Shown piece by piece: positions 27,416 through 35,655 of a DNA stretch of 64,000 nt. Numbering within the stretch: position 1 is the first letter of the stretch; the number at the start of each line of letters is the position of its first letter. Both the position numbers and the translations under genes were made by a program. Below the pieces are notes generated by a model that was not told where the DNA came from, searched no databases, and saw only the letters and a program-made list of their open reading frames with translations. The DNA comes from Methanobrevibacter sp. (GTDB lineage Archaea; Methanobacteriota; Methanobacteria; Methanobacteriales; Methanobacteriaceae): contig JAFQXD010000047.1 in NCBI GenBank assembly GCA_017407115.1, forward strand, positions 1 through 64,000, written 5' to 3'.

Positions 27416-28402
27416 TCAATAAAACCAGGCATCCAAACTTCCCTGTGATGAACTTAAGTTCTTAAGCTTGTCGGATGCTTTAACAACACGGTCTTCGGAA
27501 AATCCGTGTTCGTAGCACAGGAATTCAATTATTTTGTCCTGTTTTGGCTTTTCCCATTTGATTTTGTAGTCTGTGTTGACGTCATGATTTAAAAAGAGTT
27601 CTCTTATTTCATCCAAATCGTGTGTGGATTGCTCTTGGAGTTCAGCCATTTTTTCTTTGAGCTGGCCTTTGTGTGCTAGCTTGAGTGCTGTTTTTGCACC
27701 TATTCCCTTTAGGCCTTCGCAGAAATCGGTTCCGATTAGGATTCCCATATCTATCAGCTCTTCTCGGGTCACGTCCAATTCTTTTAGGACTTTATTTAAT
27801 TCGTAGTATTCGAGATTTCCTAAGTTGGAATTGACCGCAAGGTTTCTTACAACTCTTTTTGCTCCGAAAAGCAGGCAATCGTAATCTTGGGATGCAACTG
27901 CATATGCGTCTCCGTTTGCTACAAGATATGCTGCCTGCGCTTCACCTTCTCCTTTAGCTTCAACGTATGGTATTCCCATCAGTGTCAGCAGCTTTTTGGA
28001 GGATTCAATGATTTCGGCTGACAGTTTGCTTGATCTCATTGCAAACTTGCGTGCCTTTTCGGTGTCTCCTTGCTTTAGAGCTTCCTTGTAGATTTTTTCT
28101 GCTTCATTTCTTACTTCTCTTCTTTTGGATTGGGTGTCACTTTTAAGTTCTGATGACTGTCCATCAAAGACATAAATAGGTTTGATGTCTTTTTCGACCA
28201 TTGATGAGTTCCTGTATAGGATTCCGCTTAAATGTGATGTAATGTTCCCGTTCTCATTGGTCAGCGGTCTTCCGTCCCTTTGTCTGATTGTGGATAAGAA
28301 CTGATAAAGGGTGTTGAAAGCATCAATGGATACCGCTCTACCTTCAAGGTCTTTGAAATCTATTTTTTTCGGTTCGACAATATCTTTAAGTTTTACACCC
28401 AT
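27416..28402 (-). CDS. fen: Flap endonuclease 1
   Basis: 328-residue FEN-1 that removes 5' flaps at Okazaki fragments and in repair. The N domain has the metal-site Asp in SIDAFN and VFDGQ; the I domain has GEGEAQAAY and SQDYDCLLFG; GTDFCEGLKGIGAKTA is the helix-hairpin-helix. The C-terminus QGSLDAWF is a PCNA-interacting (PIP) box. The TGA stop (27416-27418) lies in the TTCAA where the IS right end ends. Last gene of a minus-strand run after two DUF98 genes (8-base gap). Confidence 0.95.
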   Translation of the reverse strand: MGVKLKDIVEPKKIDFKDLEGRAVSIDAFNTLYQFLSTIRQRDGRPLTNENGNITSHLSGILYRNSSMVEKDIKPIYVFDGQSSELKSDTQSKRREVRNEAEKIYKEALKQGDTEKARKFAMRSSKLSAEIIESSKKLLTLMGIPYVEAKGEGEAQAAYLVANGDAYAVASQDYDCLLFGAKRVVRNLAVNSNLGNLEYYELNKVLKELDVTREELIDMGILIGTDFCEGLKGIGAKTALKLAHKGQLKEKMAELQEQSTHDLDEIRELFLNHDVNTDYKIKWEKPKQDKIIEFLCYEHGFSEDRVVKASDKLKNLSSSQGSLDAWFY

Positions 28403-28410
28403 TTTAACAC

Positions 28411-28971
28411 CTAGTCTTTAAAATAACTTAAAGGATATGCCTCTTTAGACCATATGACTATATTTTTCTTATGTATCAGAACATACTCACGCACCAGCAT
28501 GTCTTCGTTGACATGGAATAGGTTTTGAAGCTTTGCTGATGGCTTTTCAATTCTAATGTTGTTTATTTTTGTAATTGTTTCGATTTCATGCTCCAGTATT
28601 ATTCTGCCTGTGGTCTGGTCTTCTTTTAGTAATTTTTCTATAACAGTATTGCTGCATCTGTCCTTAGGTATGTAGGATAATCCGTAAACAAGTGGACGAC
28701 CGTGTTTATGTATGATGACTTCCCTCAAATCTATTTCATCGCCTACGTTTATTTTAAGTTTCTCGGCTATGTCTTCATTCGCTTTTTCCATATGCTGGTC
28801 CAATATGAACAGGTTAACGTCGCCGTATAAAACATCCAAGATTGAAACGAGAGGTCCTTCAATTGAACACAGCACTTTTTGCATTGTTGTGAGTTTCACG
28901 TCATTTTCTTGTTCTACTTTTTGTATCTTTTCTCTTATTAAATTTGGTATTGCTTCTTGTTTAGAGCTCAT
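28411..28971 (-). CDS. DUF98 / chorismate-lyase-like protein, copy A
   Basis: 186 residues resembling the DUF98 group that includes the mycobacterial chorismate pyruvate-lyase Rv2949c. Shared features: M-Q-K-V-L near residue 30, G-P-L-V-S-I-L-D-V-L-Y-G, the invariant LREVI-x-H-K-x-G-R-P-L-V-Y, and late N-x-D-x-L-V-R-E-Y. GGAGGT lies 4 bases before the ATG. It is a diverged paralog of the next gene upstream (28985). Both may make 4-hydroxybenzoate or an allied compound; the link to aks and fen1 is not known. Confidence 0.72.
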   Translation of the reverse strand: MSSKQEAIPNLIREKIQKVEQENDVKLTTMQKVLCSIEGPLVSILDVLYGDVNLFILDQHMEKANEDIAEKLKINVGDEIDLREVIIHKHGRPLVYGLSYIPKDRCSNTVIEKLLKEDQTTGRIILEHEIETITKINNIRIEKPSAKLQNLFHVNEDMLVREYVLIHKKNIVIWSKEAYPLSYFKD

Positions 28972-28984
28972 TTTTACCTCCGAT

Positions 28985-29554
28985 TTAAATTTCTGTAAAG
29001 TAACTTACAGGAAACATTTCCTTAATCCACATCAATATTTCATCTTGGTTTATGATTACATAATCGCGAGCAAGGAAGTCCTCATCTGTTTTGAACAGTT
29101 CTTTGAGTTTTGCATCCGGTTTTTCGATGAATATGTTGTTGACTTCCCTTCTTGATTCAATCTTATAATTTTTAAGGATTCTTCCAATAGGTATGTCCGC
29201 CCTTAGCAAATCGGCGCAGATTTCATCGCTGCACCTTCCTAATGGAACATGTGATATTGCATATATTAAAGGACGGCCTTTCTTGTGCATTATGACTTCC
29301 CTGAAGTTAATTTCATCACCAGCATTTACATTCACAAGCTTTGCATGGCTTTCATCTGCCACTCCGAAATGCTGGTCGATTGTGAAGAGATTTATTTTTC
29401 CGTATAATACATCCAGTATCGCCGTAATTGAGCCGTCTGTTGTTAAAAGGATTTTTTGCGTGTTGGAAAACTTCTGTCCGTACTCCTTTTCCAAGTCATT
29501 CATTTTTTCTATAAGTCTTTTGTTTGCTTCATTTTTATTGGTTGACATTTCCAT
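28985..29554 (-). CDS. DUF98 / chorismate-lyase-like protein, copy B
   Basis: About 189 residues, same family as the adjacent copy A (QKILLTTDGSITAILDVLYG; FREVIMHKKGRPLIYA; EDFLARDYV). ATG 29554 is used, though GTG 29557 and ATG 29548 are possible; it starts within a few bases of the aksD stop, so translation is coupled. The two copies differ enough to suggest an old duplication with different roles. No membrane segment. Confidence 0.72.
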   Translation of the reverse strand: MEMSTNKNEANKRLIEKMNDLEKEYGQKFSNTQKILLTTDGSITAILDVLYGKINLFTIDQHFGVADESHAKLVNVNAGDEINFREVIMHKKGRPLIYAISHVPLGRCSDEICADLLRADIPIGRILKNYKIESRREVNNIFIEKPDAKLKELFKTDEDFLARDYVIINQDEILMWIKEMFPVSYFTEI

Positions 29555-29556
29555 CA

Positions 29557-30810
29557 CTATAAGTCTTTTGGATTTGTAATTACTCCTGTAATTGCTGAAG
29601 CGGCTACCACTTTTGAATTTGACAGGTAAACCGAGGATTTTGCATCTCCCATTCTACCTTTGAAGTTCCTGTTTGTTGTTGAAATGCAGGATTCTCCTTC
29701 AGATAATACTCCCATATGCCCTCCAAGACATGGTCCACAGCCAGGATTGCATATGATGGCTCCCGCATCGATGAATGTATCAATGTAGCCTAAATGCATT
29801 GCCTTTTTATATATTTCCCTTGAAGCTGGGAGAATCAATAGTCTAACATCATTACATATATTATGATTTTCAAGAATTTCACAGGCATCCTTCAGGTCGG
29901 ACAACCTCCCGTTGGTGCATGAACCTATCAGGCACTGGTCAATGGATGTGCCCTCTATTTTTGAGATGTCACAAACGTTGTCTACATCGTTTGGACATGC
30001 AATTTGAGGTTCCATATCTGTTATGTCAAAGTTCATTTCCTGTGAGTATATTGCATCTTCGTCGGATTTCACGACATTCAGCTGGTCTTCGCTCTTGCCG
30101 GTTCTTTTGCAGATGTAGTCGATGACGTCCCGATTAGGTTCCATAATTCCGTTTTTCGCCCCCATTTCAATTGCCATATTGCACATGGTTGCTCTTCCTT
30201 CAACGCCCATGCTTTCTATTGTGGGACCACAGAATTCGGCAGTCTTATAGGTTGCCCCTGCAATTCCGATTTCTCCGATGATATTTAATATTATGTCCTT
30301 TGGTGCAATATATGGGTTGAGTTCTCCTTCAACTGTCATTTTTATTGCTTCAGGAACCATGAACCAGGTTTTGCCTGTTGCCCAAACCATTGCAAGGTCT
30401 GTTGCACCCATTCCAGTTGAAAATGCTCCAAAAGCACCATAAGTACATGTATGTGAATCGGCGCCGACAATTACCTTTCCAGGTTCGACCAATCCCATTT
30501 CAGGGACTACCTGGTGGCAAATTCCTTCGCCGTGTATAAAATTTTTTGTAATTTTTTGAGTTTTGATGAAATTTCTGCAGACTTTTTGAAATTCAGCTGA
30601 ACCGATTGTATTTGCAGGGATGTTGTGATCAAATATTATAGCTATTTTTTCAGGGTCCCATACTTTGTCAGCTAATTTTTCAAAGGTTTTAATGGCAGGT
30701 GGGCTTGTCCCATCATGTGACATTGCAAGGTCAACTGGGATTTCTATTATTTCGCCCGGGCTCACTTCGTGGCCTGCCTTTGCAGATAATATCTTTTCAG
30801 TAATATTCAT
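29557..30810 (-). CDS. aksD: Homoaconitase / isopropylmalate dehydratase large subunit (AksD/LeuC type)
   Basis: 417-residue aconitase-family large subunit. Cluster-ligand cysteines are in LIGSCTNGR and GCGPCLGGH; DSHTCTYGAFG is also conserved. Methanogens have two such paralogs (leucine and 2-oxosuberate pathways). I assign AksD because the gene directly follows an aksA-like synthase with a 6-base gap; LeuC remains possible. With a small subunit encoded elsewhere it would isomerise homocitrate homologues for the coenzyme B chain. Confidence 0.85.
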   Translation of the reverse strand: MNITEKILSAKAGHEVSPGEIIEIPVDLAMSHDGTSPPAIKTFEKLADKVWDPEKIAIIFDHNIPANTIGSAEFQKVCRNFIKTQKITKNFIHGEGICHQVVPEMGLVEPGKVIVGADSHTCTYGAFGAFSTGMGATDLAMVWATGKTWFMVPEAIKMTVEGELNPYIAPKDIILNIIGEIGIAGATYKTAEFCGPTIESMGVEGRATMCNMAIEMGAKNGIMEPNRDVIDYICKRTGKSEDQLNVVKSDEDAIYSQEMNFDITDMEPQIACPNDVDNVCDISKIEGTSIDQCLIGSCTNGRLSDLKDACEILENHNICNDVRLLILPASREIYKKAMHLGYIDTFIDAGAIICNPGCGPCLGGHMGVLSEGESCISTTNRNFKGRMGDAKSSVYLSNSKVVAASAITGVITNPKDL

Positions 30811-30816
30811 TTCAAT

Positions 30817-31995
30817 CTATTCCTTTTTACTGATTTTTTTAACAATATCCTTGAATACTTGATCGTTGATGTATTTTCCTTCTTCTCTTGATTTTTTGAC
30901 CTGTCTTACAATTTCAATGAGTTCTTCATCACTGACGTCAAGTTCGCATTCATTTAATTTTGCTCTTACTGCTCTGCATCCTGAATGTTTTCCCAATACG
31001 AGCTGTCTTTTTTGACCGACGAGCTCTGGAAGATAGGGTTCATAGCATAAAGGCTCTTCAATAACTGCATCAACGTGAATGCCTGATTCGTGTCTGAACA
31101 CGTTGTTTCCAACTACAGGCTTGTTGTATGGAATCGGAAGCCCGCTTGCTTTTGATACGAGATCGGATAGTTCTTTTATGTATTTGGTTTTAAATCCGTA
31201 GTCTTTTCCGTATAGGATTTTCATCGCCATGATGAGCTCTTCAAGTGAAGCGTTACCTGCTCTTTCACCAATGCCGTTGACGGTAGTGGACACTGCCTTT
31301 GCACCTGCCAAAACACCAGTGATTGAGTTGATAACGGCCAGGCCAAAGTCATTGTGCAGGTGAACTGCAATGTCAATGTCAATGTCTTTTACAAGCTCTT
31401 CAACCAGATATTTAATTCCTTGAGGAGTAATAGCTCCTGTTGTATCGGCAATATGGACTCTGTCTGCTCCACATTCCTGTGCCTTGTTGTAGATACGTTT
31501 TAAAAATTCGATATCTGTTCTTGTTGCATCTTCCGCTGAGAATGCCACAAACAATCCATGGTCCTTGGCGTAATCCACTGCGGTTTCACATAGGTTGATT
31601 GCGTCCTGACGGGTGATGTGCATTTTATGGTCCAGATGGATGTCTGAAGTTCCGACAAATGTGATTACTCCATCCACATCACAGTCAAGTGCAGCGTCAA
31701 TGTCGGCAGGTTTTGTTCTTGTAAGTCCAAGGATTGTAGCGTCAAGGCCTTCATTTGCTATTGCCTTTACGGTTTCCTTTTCTTTTTCGGAAACTATTGG
31801 AAAACCCGCTTCAATCTGATGGATTTTAAACTGATCAAGCTTTCTTGCAATTTCTAATTTCTCATCAAAGCTAAAACAAACTCCTGGAGTTTGTTCTCCA
31901 TCTCTAAGGGTTGTATCATAAATTGTAATGTCGTCTGGAAATGTCAATTCAGACTCTTTGTTATAATGACTTATGAAATATTGCAATATAATCAC
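30817..31995 (-). CDS. aksA: Homocitrate synthase AksA (coenzyme B pathway)
   Basis: 392-residue 2-isopropylmalate/homocitrate synthase family enzyme that condenses 2-oxoacids with acetyl-CoA to extend the chain of coenzyme B. Visible: DTTLRDGEQTPGV, AHLHNDFG-type HLHNDFGLA, NGIGERAGN and FRHESGIHVDA. The ~100-residue LeuA/CimA regulatory C-terminal domain is missing and ELVGQKRQLVLGKHSG is present, both favouring AksA over LeuA. No ATG near the N-terminus: GTG 31995 or the TTG at 31986 must be used, preceded by a weak GATGTGAT. First of the aksA-aksD-DUF98-DUF98-fen run. Confidence 0.85.
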   Translation of the reverse strand: MIILQYFISHYNKESELTFPDDITIYDTTLRDGEQTPGVCFSFDEKLEIARKLDQFKIHQIEAGFPIVSEKEKETVKAIANEGLDATILGLTRTKPADIDAALDCDVDGVITFVGTSDIHLDHKMHITRQDAINLCETAVDYAKDHGLFVAFSAEDATRTDIEFLKRIYNKAQECGADRVHIADTTGAITPQGIKYLVEELVKDIDIDIAVHLHNDFGLAVINSITGVLAGAKAVSTTVNGIGERAGNASLEELIMAMKILYGKDYGFKTKYIKELSDLVSKASGLPIPYNKPVVGNNVFRHESGIHVDAVIEEPLCYEPYLPELVGQKRQLVLGKHSGCRAVRAKLNECELDVSDEELIEIVRQVKKSREEGKYINDQVFKDIVKKISKKE

Positions 31996-32037
31996 ATCTA
32001 AAATTTATTAATATTATAAATATTATAATAGTATTAT

Positions 32038-32577
32038 TTATAACTTTTCTAATAACTCCAGATAGGAAGTCCTTTCAAAACCGTCTGTAATTCCTAATTT
32101 TTCAAACAGTGCGAATATTTTCTCTTGAGCTTCGCTGTAGTCCTCACCATCTTCCAGGCCGATTTCTATTTCCATATACGGCTCAAGACCTTCAACGTCA
32201 TCAAGTGATATTTCAAAATTTTCATATTTGTAATATTGTCTGTTCTTTCTCACGGCTCTTACCTTTTTAAATCCAATCTCCTCGAAAATGTCTGCACATT
32301 TTTTTGAATCCTCAATTGCCATTTCAATCTCCTTTCTTGTTTTAGATTTGGAGTCTATTTTAGGTCCTTTGTAGGTTATGAATATGTTGGTGTTGTCATT
32401 TTCAGTGGTGGTCCTTATCCTCAATGCCTCATCTGTTTTGGCGAAATCCACAATCGGGCTATTGAAGTAGATATCCTCCTGAAATTCCTTTTTGGTTTTG
32501 GTTGCACCTATCCTTTCGAGCTCTTCTTTCATCTGTTCAAAACTGTCGATCTTTGCTTTTACTTCCACTTCTATCAT
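32038..32577 (-). CDS. CYTH-domain protein (class IV adenylate cyclase / thiamine-triphosphatase-like)
   Basis: 179-residue single CYTH domain. The signature E-x-E-x-K is EVEVKAK at residues 3-9, and other charged tunnel residues appear in LRIRTT, ITYKGPK, R-K-E-I-E-M and the late YMEIEI. Such proteins bind triphosphates; in archaea they are usually annotated as CyaB or ThTPase, but the reaction is unproven. It ends 42 bases before aksA on the same strand. Confidence 0.82.
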   Translation of the reverse strand: MIEVEVKAKIDSFEQMKEELERIGATKTKKEFQEDIYFNSPIVDFAKTDEALRIRTTTENDNTNIFITYKGPKIDSKSKTRKEIEMAIEDSKKCADIFEEIGFKKVRAVRKNRQYYKYENFEISLDDVEGLEPYMEIEIGLEDGEDYSEAQEKIFALFEKLGITDGFERTSYLELLEKL

Positions 32578-33091
32578 GTTATCATGCAGGCCTTTTTCAG
32601 TTAAATATATTTTATGTTTTAAATGTATTATTTTTTTTCATTTAATTCATCTAAAATTGGATTCTTTATATTTCATTTATATATGGAGGCCAATTTCAGA
32701 TAATTCTGAAACGTTTTTAATTTATGTGGTTATATATAAATGATAACTGATTTGAGTGATTTTTACAAACACTTTTACTATTTAAATGAATTTAAATGAA
32801 AATATTTTTTTAAAATTAATTTGATTGCCTATTTTTTAGAGAATAATACTAAAAATTAGTAACATTTATAAAGGGGTATTGTTAATATAGATTTTCGCCT
32901 TTCATATATAAATAGGAAGTTATTTCGAAAATTTAAAATTTTCATTTTTTTTAAAATTTCCGATATATTGTTTAAATAAACATACCTTTATATACTATTT
33001 AAATTAAATATTTTATTAGTAAAAATTTAATGTATTTTTTGTTTTCTTAAATTCTTACTTACTACTTTTAATAACTTATGGAGGTTTTAAA
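32578..33091 (+). other. Intergenic AT-rich region with tbp promoter
   Basis: About 514 bases between the divergent CYTH and tbp genes, extremely AT-rich. The clearest signal is a TATA box in CTTTATATACTAT (about 32985-32995) that would give a leader of about 70 bases for tbp, ending in GGAGG (33080-33084). Other TATA-like runs occur. I see no open reading frame, tRNA or repeat. Confidence 0.5.
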
Positions 33092-33643
33092 TTGACCGAT
33101 GTTGATATAAAAATTGAAAACATTGTTGCTTCTGCAAGCATTGGTAAGGACATCGATTTAAAAGAAATTGAAAGCTCTAATATGTTAGAGGGTGTTTCTT
33201 ATAATCGTGAACAATTCCCAGGTCTAGTTTTCAAACTTAAAGATCCAAAAACTGCAGCTTTAATTTTTGGTTCTGGAAAACTTGTTTGTACTGGAGCAAA
33301 ATCTATAGATGACTCTAAATTAGCAATTAAGAGAACTGTAGATTTAATGAGGAAAGTCGATACAGACATTCCTGAAGAATTTGAAATTAAAATTCAAAAC
33401 ATCGTGGCTTCTGCTAATTTGGAGTCCACATTAAACTTGGAGGCTGTAGCTTTAGAACTTGAAGATACTGAATATGAACCGGAACAATTCCCTGGTTTAG
33501 TATACAGATTATCTGATCCTAAAGTGGTCTTATTATTATTTGGTTCTGGTAAAGTTGTATGTACTGGAGCTAAAACCCGTAGCGATGCTAAATTAGGCGT
33601 CGAAAGAGCTTACGACAGATTAAGTGAGCTAGATTTAATATAA
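33092..33643 (+). CDS. tbp: TATA-binding protein
   Basis: 183-residue archaeal TBP that nucleates transcription at TATA boxes. Two imperfect direct repeats of about 90 residues give the saddle: each has N-I-V-A-S-A, Y-x-x-E-Q-F-P-G-L-V-[FY], and F-G-S-G-K-[LV]-V-C-T-G-A-K. The start is TTG 33092 with GGAGG 7 bases before. It is followed after 13 bases by the serB fusion gene, as in Methanothermobacter. Confidence 0.97.
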   Translation: MTDVDIKIENIVASASIGKDIDLKEIESSNMLEGVSYNREQFPGLVFKLKDPKTAALIFGSGKLVCTGAKSIDDSKLAIKRTVDLMRKVDTDIPEEFEIKIQNIVASANLESTLNLEAVALELEDTEYEPEQFPGLVYRLSDPKVVLLLFGSGKVVCTGAKTRSDAKLGVERAYDRLSELDLI

Positions 33644-33656
33644 TTTGGTGGTATTA

Positions 33657-35315
33657 TTGATTAAACTTGTAGTATTTGACTTAGATAACGTTATTATTGA
33701 TGGTGAAGCGATAGATGAGATAGGAAAATTAGCAAATGTTGAAGAAGACATAGCTGAAATTACTGAAAAAGCTATGCAAGGTGAAATAGACTTTGAAACT
33801 TCTATTAAAGACAGAGTTCAACTTCTTGAAGGAACTTCAATTGAAGACATCGAGAAAGTTGCTGATGATCTTCCATTAATGGATGGAGCTTGCAAAACCA
33901 TCGAATGTTTGAAAGAAAAAGATGTAGATGTAGCTATCATTAGTGGTAGTTTTGATATAGTGGCTGATAAAGTAAAAGACAAACTCGGTGTTGAAACAGT
34001 TTATACTAATAGTTTCACAGTCGAAGATGGTAAATTAACTGGTGAAGTGACTGGTCCTTTAGTATCTGGTTCCAAATTAGATGTATTAAAAGACCATGTT
34101 GAAGAAGCAGGAATTACTTTGGATGAAGTAGTTGCTGTTGGGGATGGCGCTAACGACATTTCCATGATTGAATCAGCTGGTTGCGGAATTGCATTCAATG
34201 CTAAAGATTCCGTTAAAGAAATAGCTGATATTGTAGTAGATGGAAAAGACTTATGCAAAGTCTTGGATGAAATTCTTAATCAATTAACCACTGAAGAAGA
34301 AACTGAAACTGTTGACGACGAAGAAACCGAAGAAGCTGTAGAAGCTGAAGCTGCTGAAGAAGCTGAAGAGGCTGAAGAGGCTGAAGAAGTAGAAGAAACC
34401 GAAGAGGCAGAAGAAGCTGAAGTAGCTGAAACTGAAGATAAAAAAGAGAATAAAAAAGAACTTCCTAAATCTGATTTTGTTCTTGCTGACACCATGGAAG
34501 GTGTAAGAAAACAAAAAGATGAAAAAGAAGCTGAAATCTCCAAAGTTGCTGATGAAAGGGAAGAATTCAACAAAATAGCTAAAGAACAACGTAAAATCCG
34601 TGATGAATTAAATGCATCATTGAAAGAAAACTTAAATAAAGCTATTGAATTCAGAAACGAGCGTAATGAAATCAACAAAGAAGTTGAAGCTGCTAAAAAG
34701 GCTCGTAACGAAGCTAATAACAAAATCAAAAATCTCGAATGGTCTTCAGGTAAACGCGATAAAATCAAAATAGAAAATGAAATCAAAAAGATCGATAAAA
34801 TCATTGAAACTCGCGTTTTAGACATCAAAAAAGAAAATCAACTTGTTAAAAATGCAAATGATTTGAGAAAACAGTTAATGGAAATTCATGAAGATGAATC
34901 CGTTAAAAGTGAAGCTCAAGAACTTAAAAAATTATCTGAAGAAGAGCACGAAAAAGTTATTACACTTTCCGAAAAAGCTCAAGAAGCTCACGAAGAAATG
35001 CTCACCTACTTCAGAAAAACCGATGATATCAGAACTGCAGCTGACGAAGCTCACAAGAAATTCATCGAAGCACGTAAAAACGCTTCCGCTAAACATGAAG
35101 AATTCAAAGCTATCTTAAGCGACATTCATGTAATCAACAAAAAATTAGGTTCCAACAAACCTAAGAAAAGGAAAAATGAAAACAAAGGCGGAGCTGGTGC
35201 TAACAAAAACCGTGAAGAAAAAGAAAGAGCTGAAGAAATCTTTGCTAAATTTAAACAAGGTGGAAAAGTTTCCACTGAAGAGATTTTACTCTTGCAAAAA
35301 TATAATATAGGTTAA
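33657..35315 (+). CDS. serB: SerB-type phosphatase fused to a long coiled-coil domain
   Basis: 552 residues in three parts. Residues 1-205 are a HAD phosphatase like phosphoserine phosphatase: VFDLDNVI (motif I), ISGSFD (II), Lys in SGSKLDVLK (III), GDGANDISMI (IV). Residues ~210-260 are an acidic low-complexity stretch of E-A-E-E repeats. Residues ~270-520 are Lys/Glu coiled coil ending with a basic, Gly-containing segment. TTG 33657 fits the GGTGGT ribosome site. The partner of the coiled coil is unknown; homologues next to tbp have the same fusion in other Methanobacteriales. The stop is inside a terminator. Confidence 0.87.
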   Translation: MIKLVVFDLDNVIIDGEAIDEIGKLANVEEDIAEITEKAMQGEIDFETSIKDRVQLLEGTSIEDIEKVADDLPLMDGACKTIECLKEKDVDVAIISGSFDIVADKVKDKLGVETVYTNSFTVEDGKLTGEVTGPLVSGSKLDVLKDHVEEAGITLDEVVAVGDGANDISMIESAGCGIAFNAKDSVKEIADIVVDGKDLCKVLDEILNQLTTEEETETVDDEETEEAVEAEAAEEAEEAEEAEEVEETEEAEEAEVAETEDKKENKKELPKSDFVLADTMEGVRKQKDEKEAEISKVADEREEFNKIAKEQRKIRDELNASLKENLNKAIEFRNERNEINKEVEAAKKARNEANNKIKNLEWSSGKRDKIKIENEIKKIDKIIETRVLDIKKENQLVKNANDLRKQLMEIHEDESVKSEAQELKKLSEEEHEKVITLSEKAQEAHEEMLTYFRKTDDIRTAADEAHKKFIEARKNASAKHEEFKAILSDIHVINKKLGSNKPKKRKNENKGGAGANKNREEKERAEEIFAKFKQGGKVSTEEILLLQKYNIG

Positions 35316-35345
35316 GCAATTAACCTCTATTTTTTTATTTTTTTT
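35309..35345 (+). terminator. Hairpin and T-tract ending tbp-serB
   Basis: AGGTTAA (35309-35315) pairs with TTAACCT (35320-35326), loop GCAA; T-rich run follows. The left arm contains the serB TAA stop. Confidence 0.72.
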
Positions 35346-35360
35346 AAATAAGGTAATACT

Positions 35361-35522
35361 ATGTCAGAAGAAAAAATCGAAACTTGTTTTATTTGTGGAA
35401 AGGAATTTGACATGGCCAAAGCTGATCTTGCGTATTACAGAAATGGCAAATATCCAATTTGCGACTATTGTGCTGATTTTTATGGGTTTTTCCAAGAGGA
35501 TTTGGAGCCTAAAAAAGAATAA
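35361..35522 (+). CDS. Small zinc-finger protein (53 residues)
   Basis: A short gene with AGGT upstream of ATG 35361. The 53 residues contain CFICGKEF and, 25 residues later, CDYCADFYGFF, two CxxC pairs expected to bind one zinc. The rest is acidic and aromatic. No known family recalled; such single-finger proteins are common in methanogens and may bind nucleic acid or protein. It lies between the serB terminator and topA. Confidence 0.72.
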   Translation: MSEEKIETCFICGKEFDMAKADLAYYRNGKYPICDYCADFYGFFQEDLEPKKE

Positions 35523-35655
35523 CTTTTTTTAATTCTATTTTTCATATGGCATTTTTGCTGGCCCCAACTGTTTTTCATAGAAATGTTTTTATATAAGAAA
35601 TTATTTTAAATTTAATTCAGTTATTATTTTTTTTTAATGTGGGGGAAGTTTGTAA

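Larger units (their letters stand above)
26029..27420 (+). mobile_element. tnpB-only IS200/IS605 (IS1341-type) element
   Basis: The element has a left-end hairpin (26029-26072), a single intact tnpB gene and a right-end hairpin inside the last codons of tnpB (GAGCT...AGCTC, about 27394-27407) followed by TCGAGGTAGTTCAA, a form common at right ends of such elements. No tnpA is present, so mobility would need a TnpA in trans. The exact left border is uncertain. The right end runs into the stop codon of the convergent fen1. Confidence 0.72.

Noticed and set aside
34280-34828. Serine-rich minus-strand ORF opposite serB
   Set aside because: It is the reverse of the Glu/Ala/Lys coding repeats of the SerB fusion; no ribosome site and no sensible protein.
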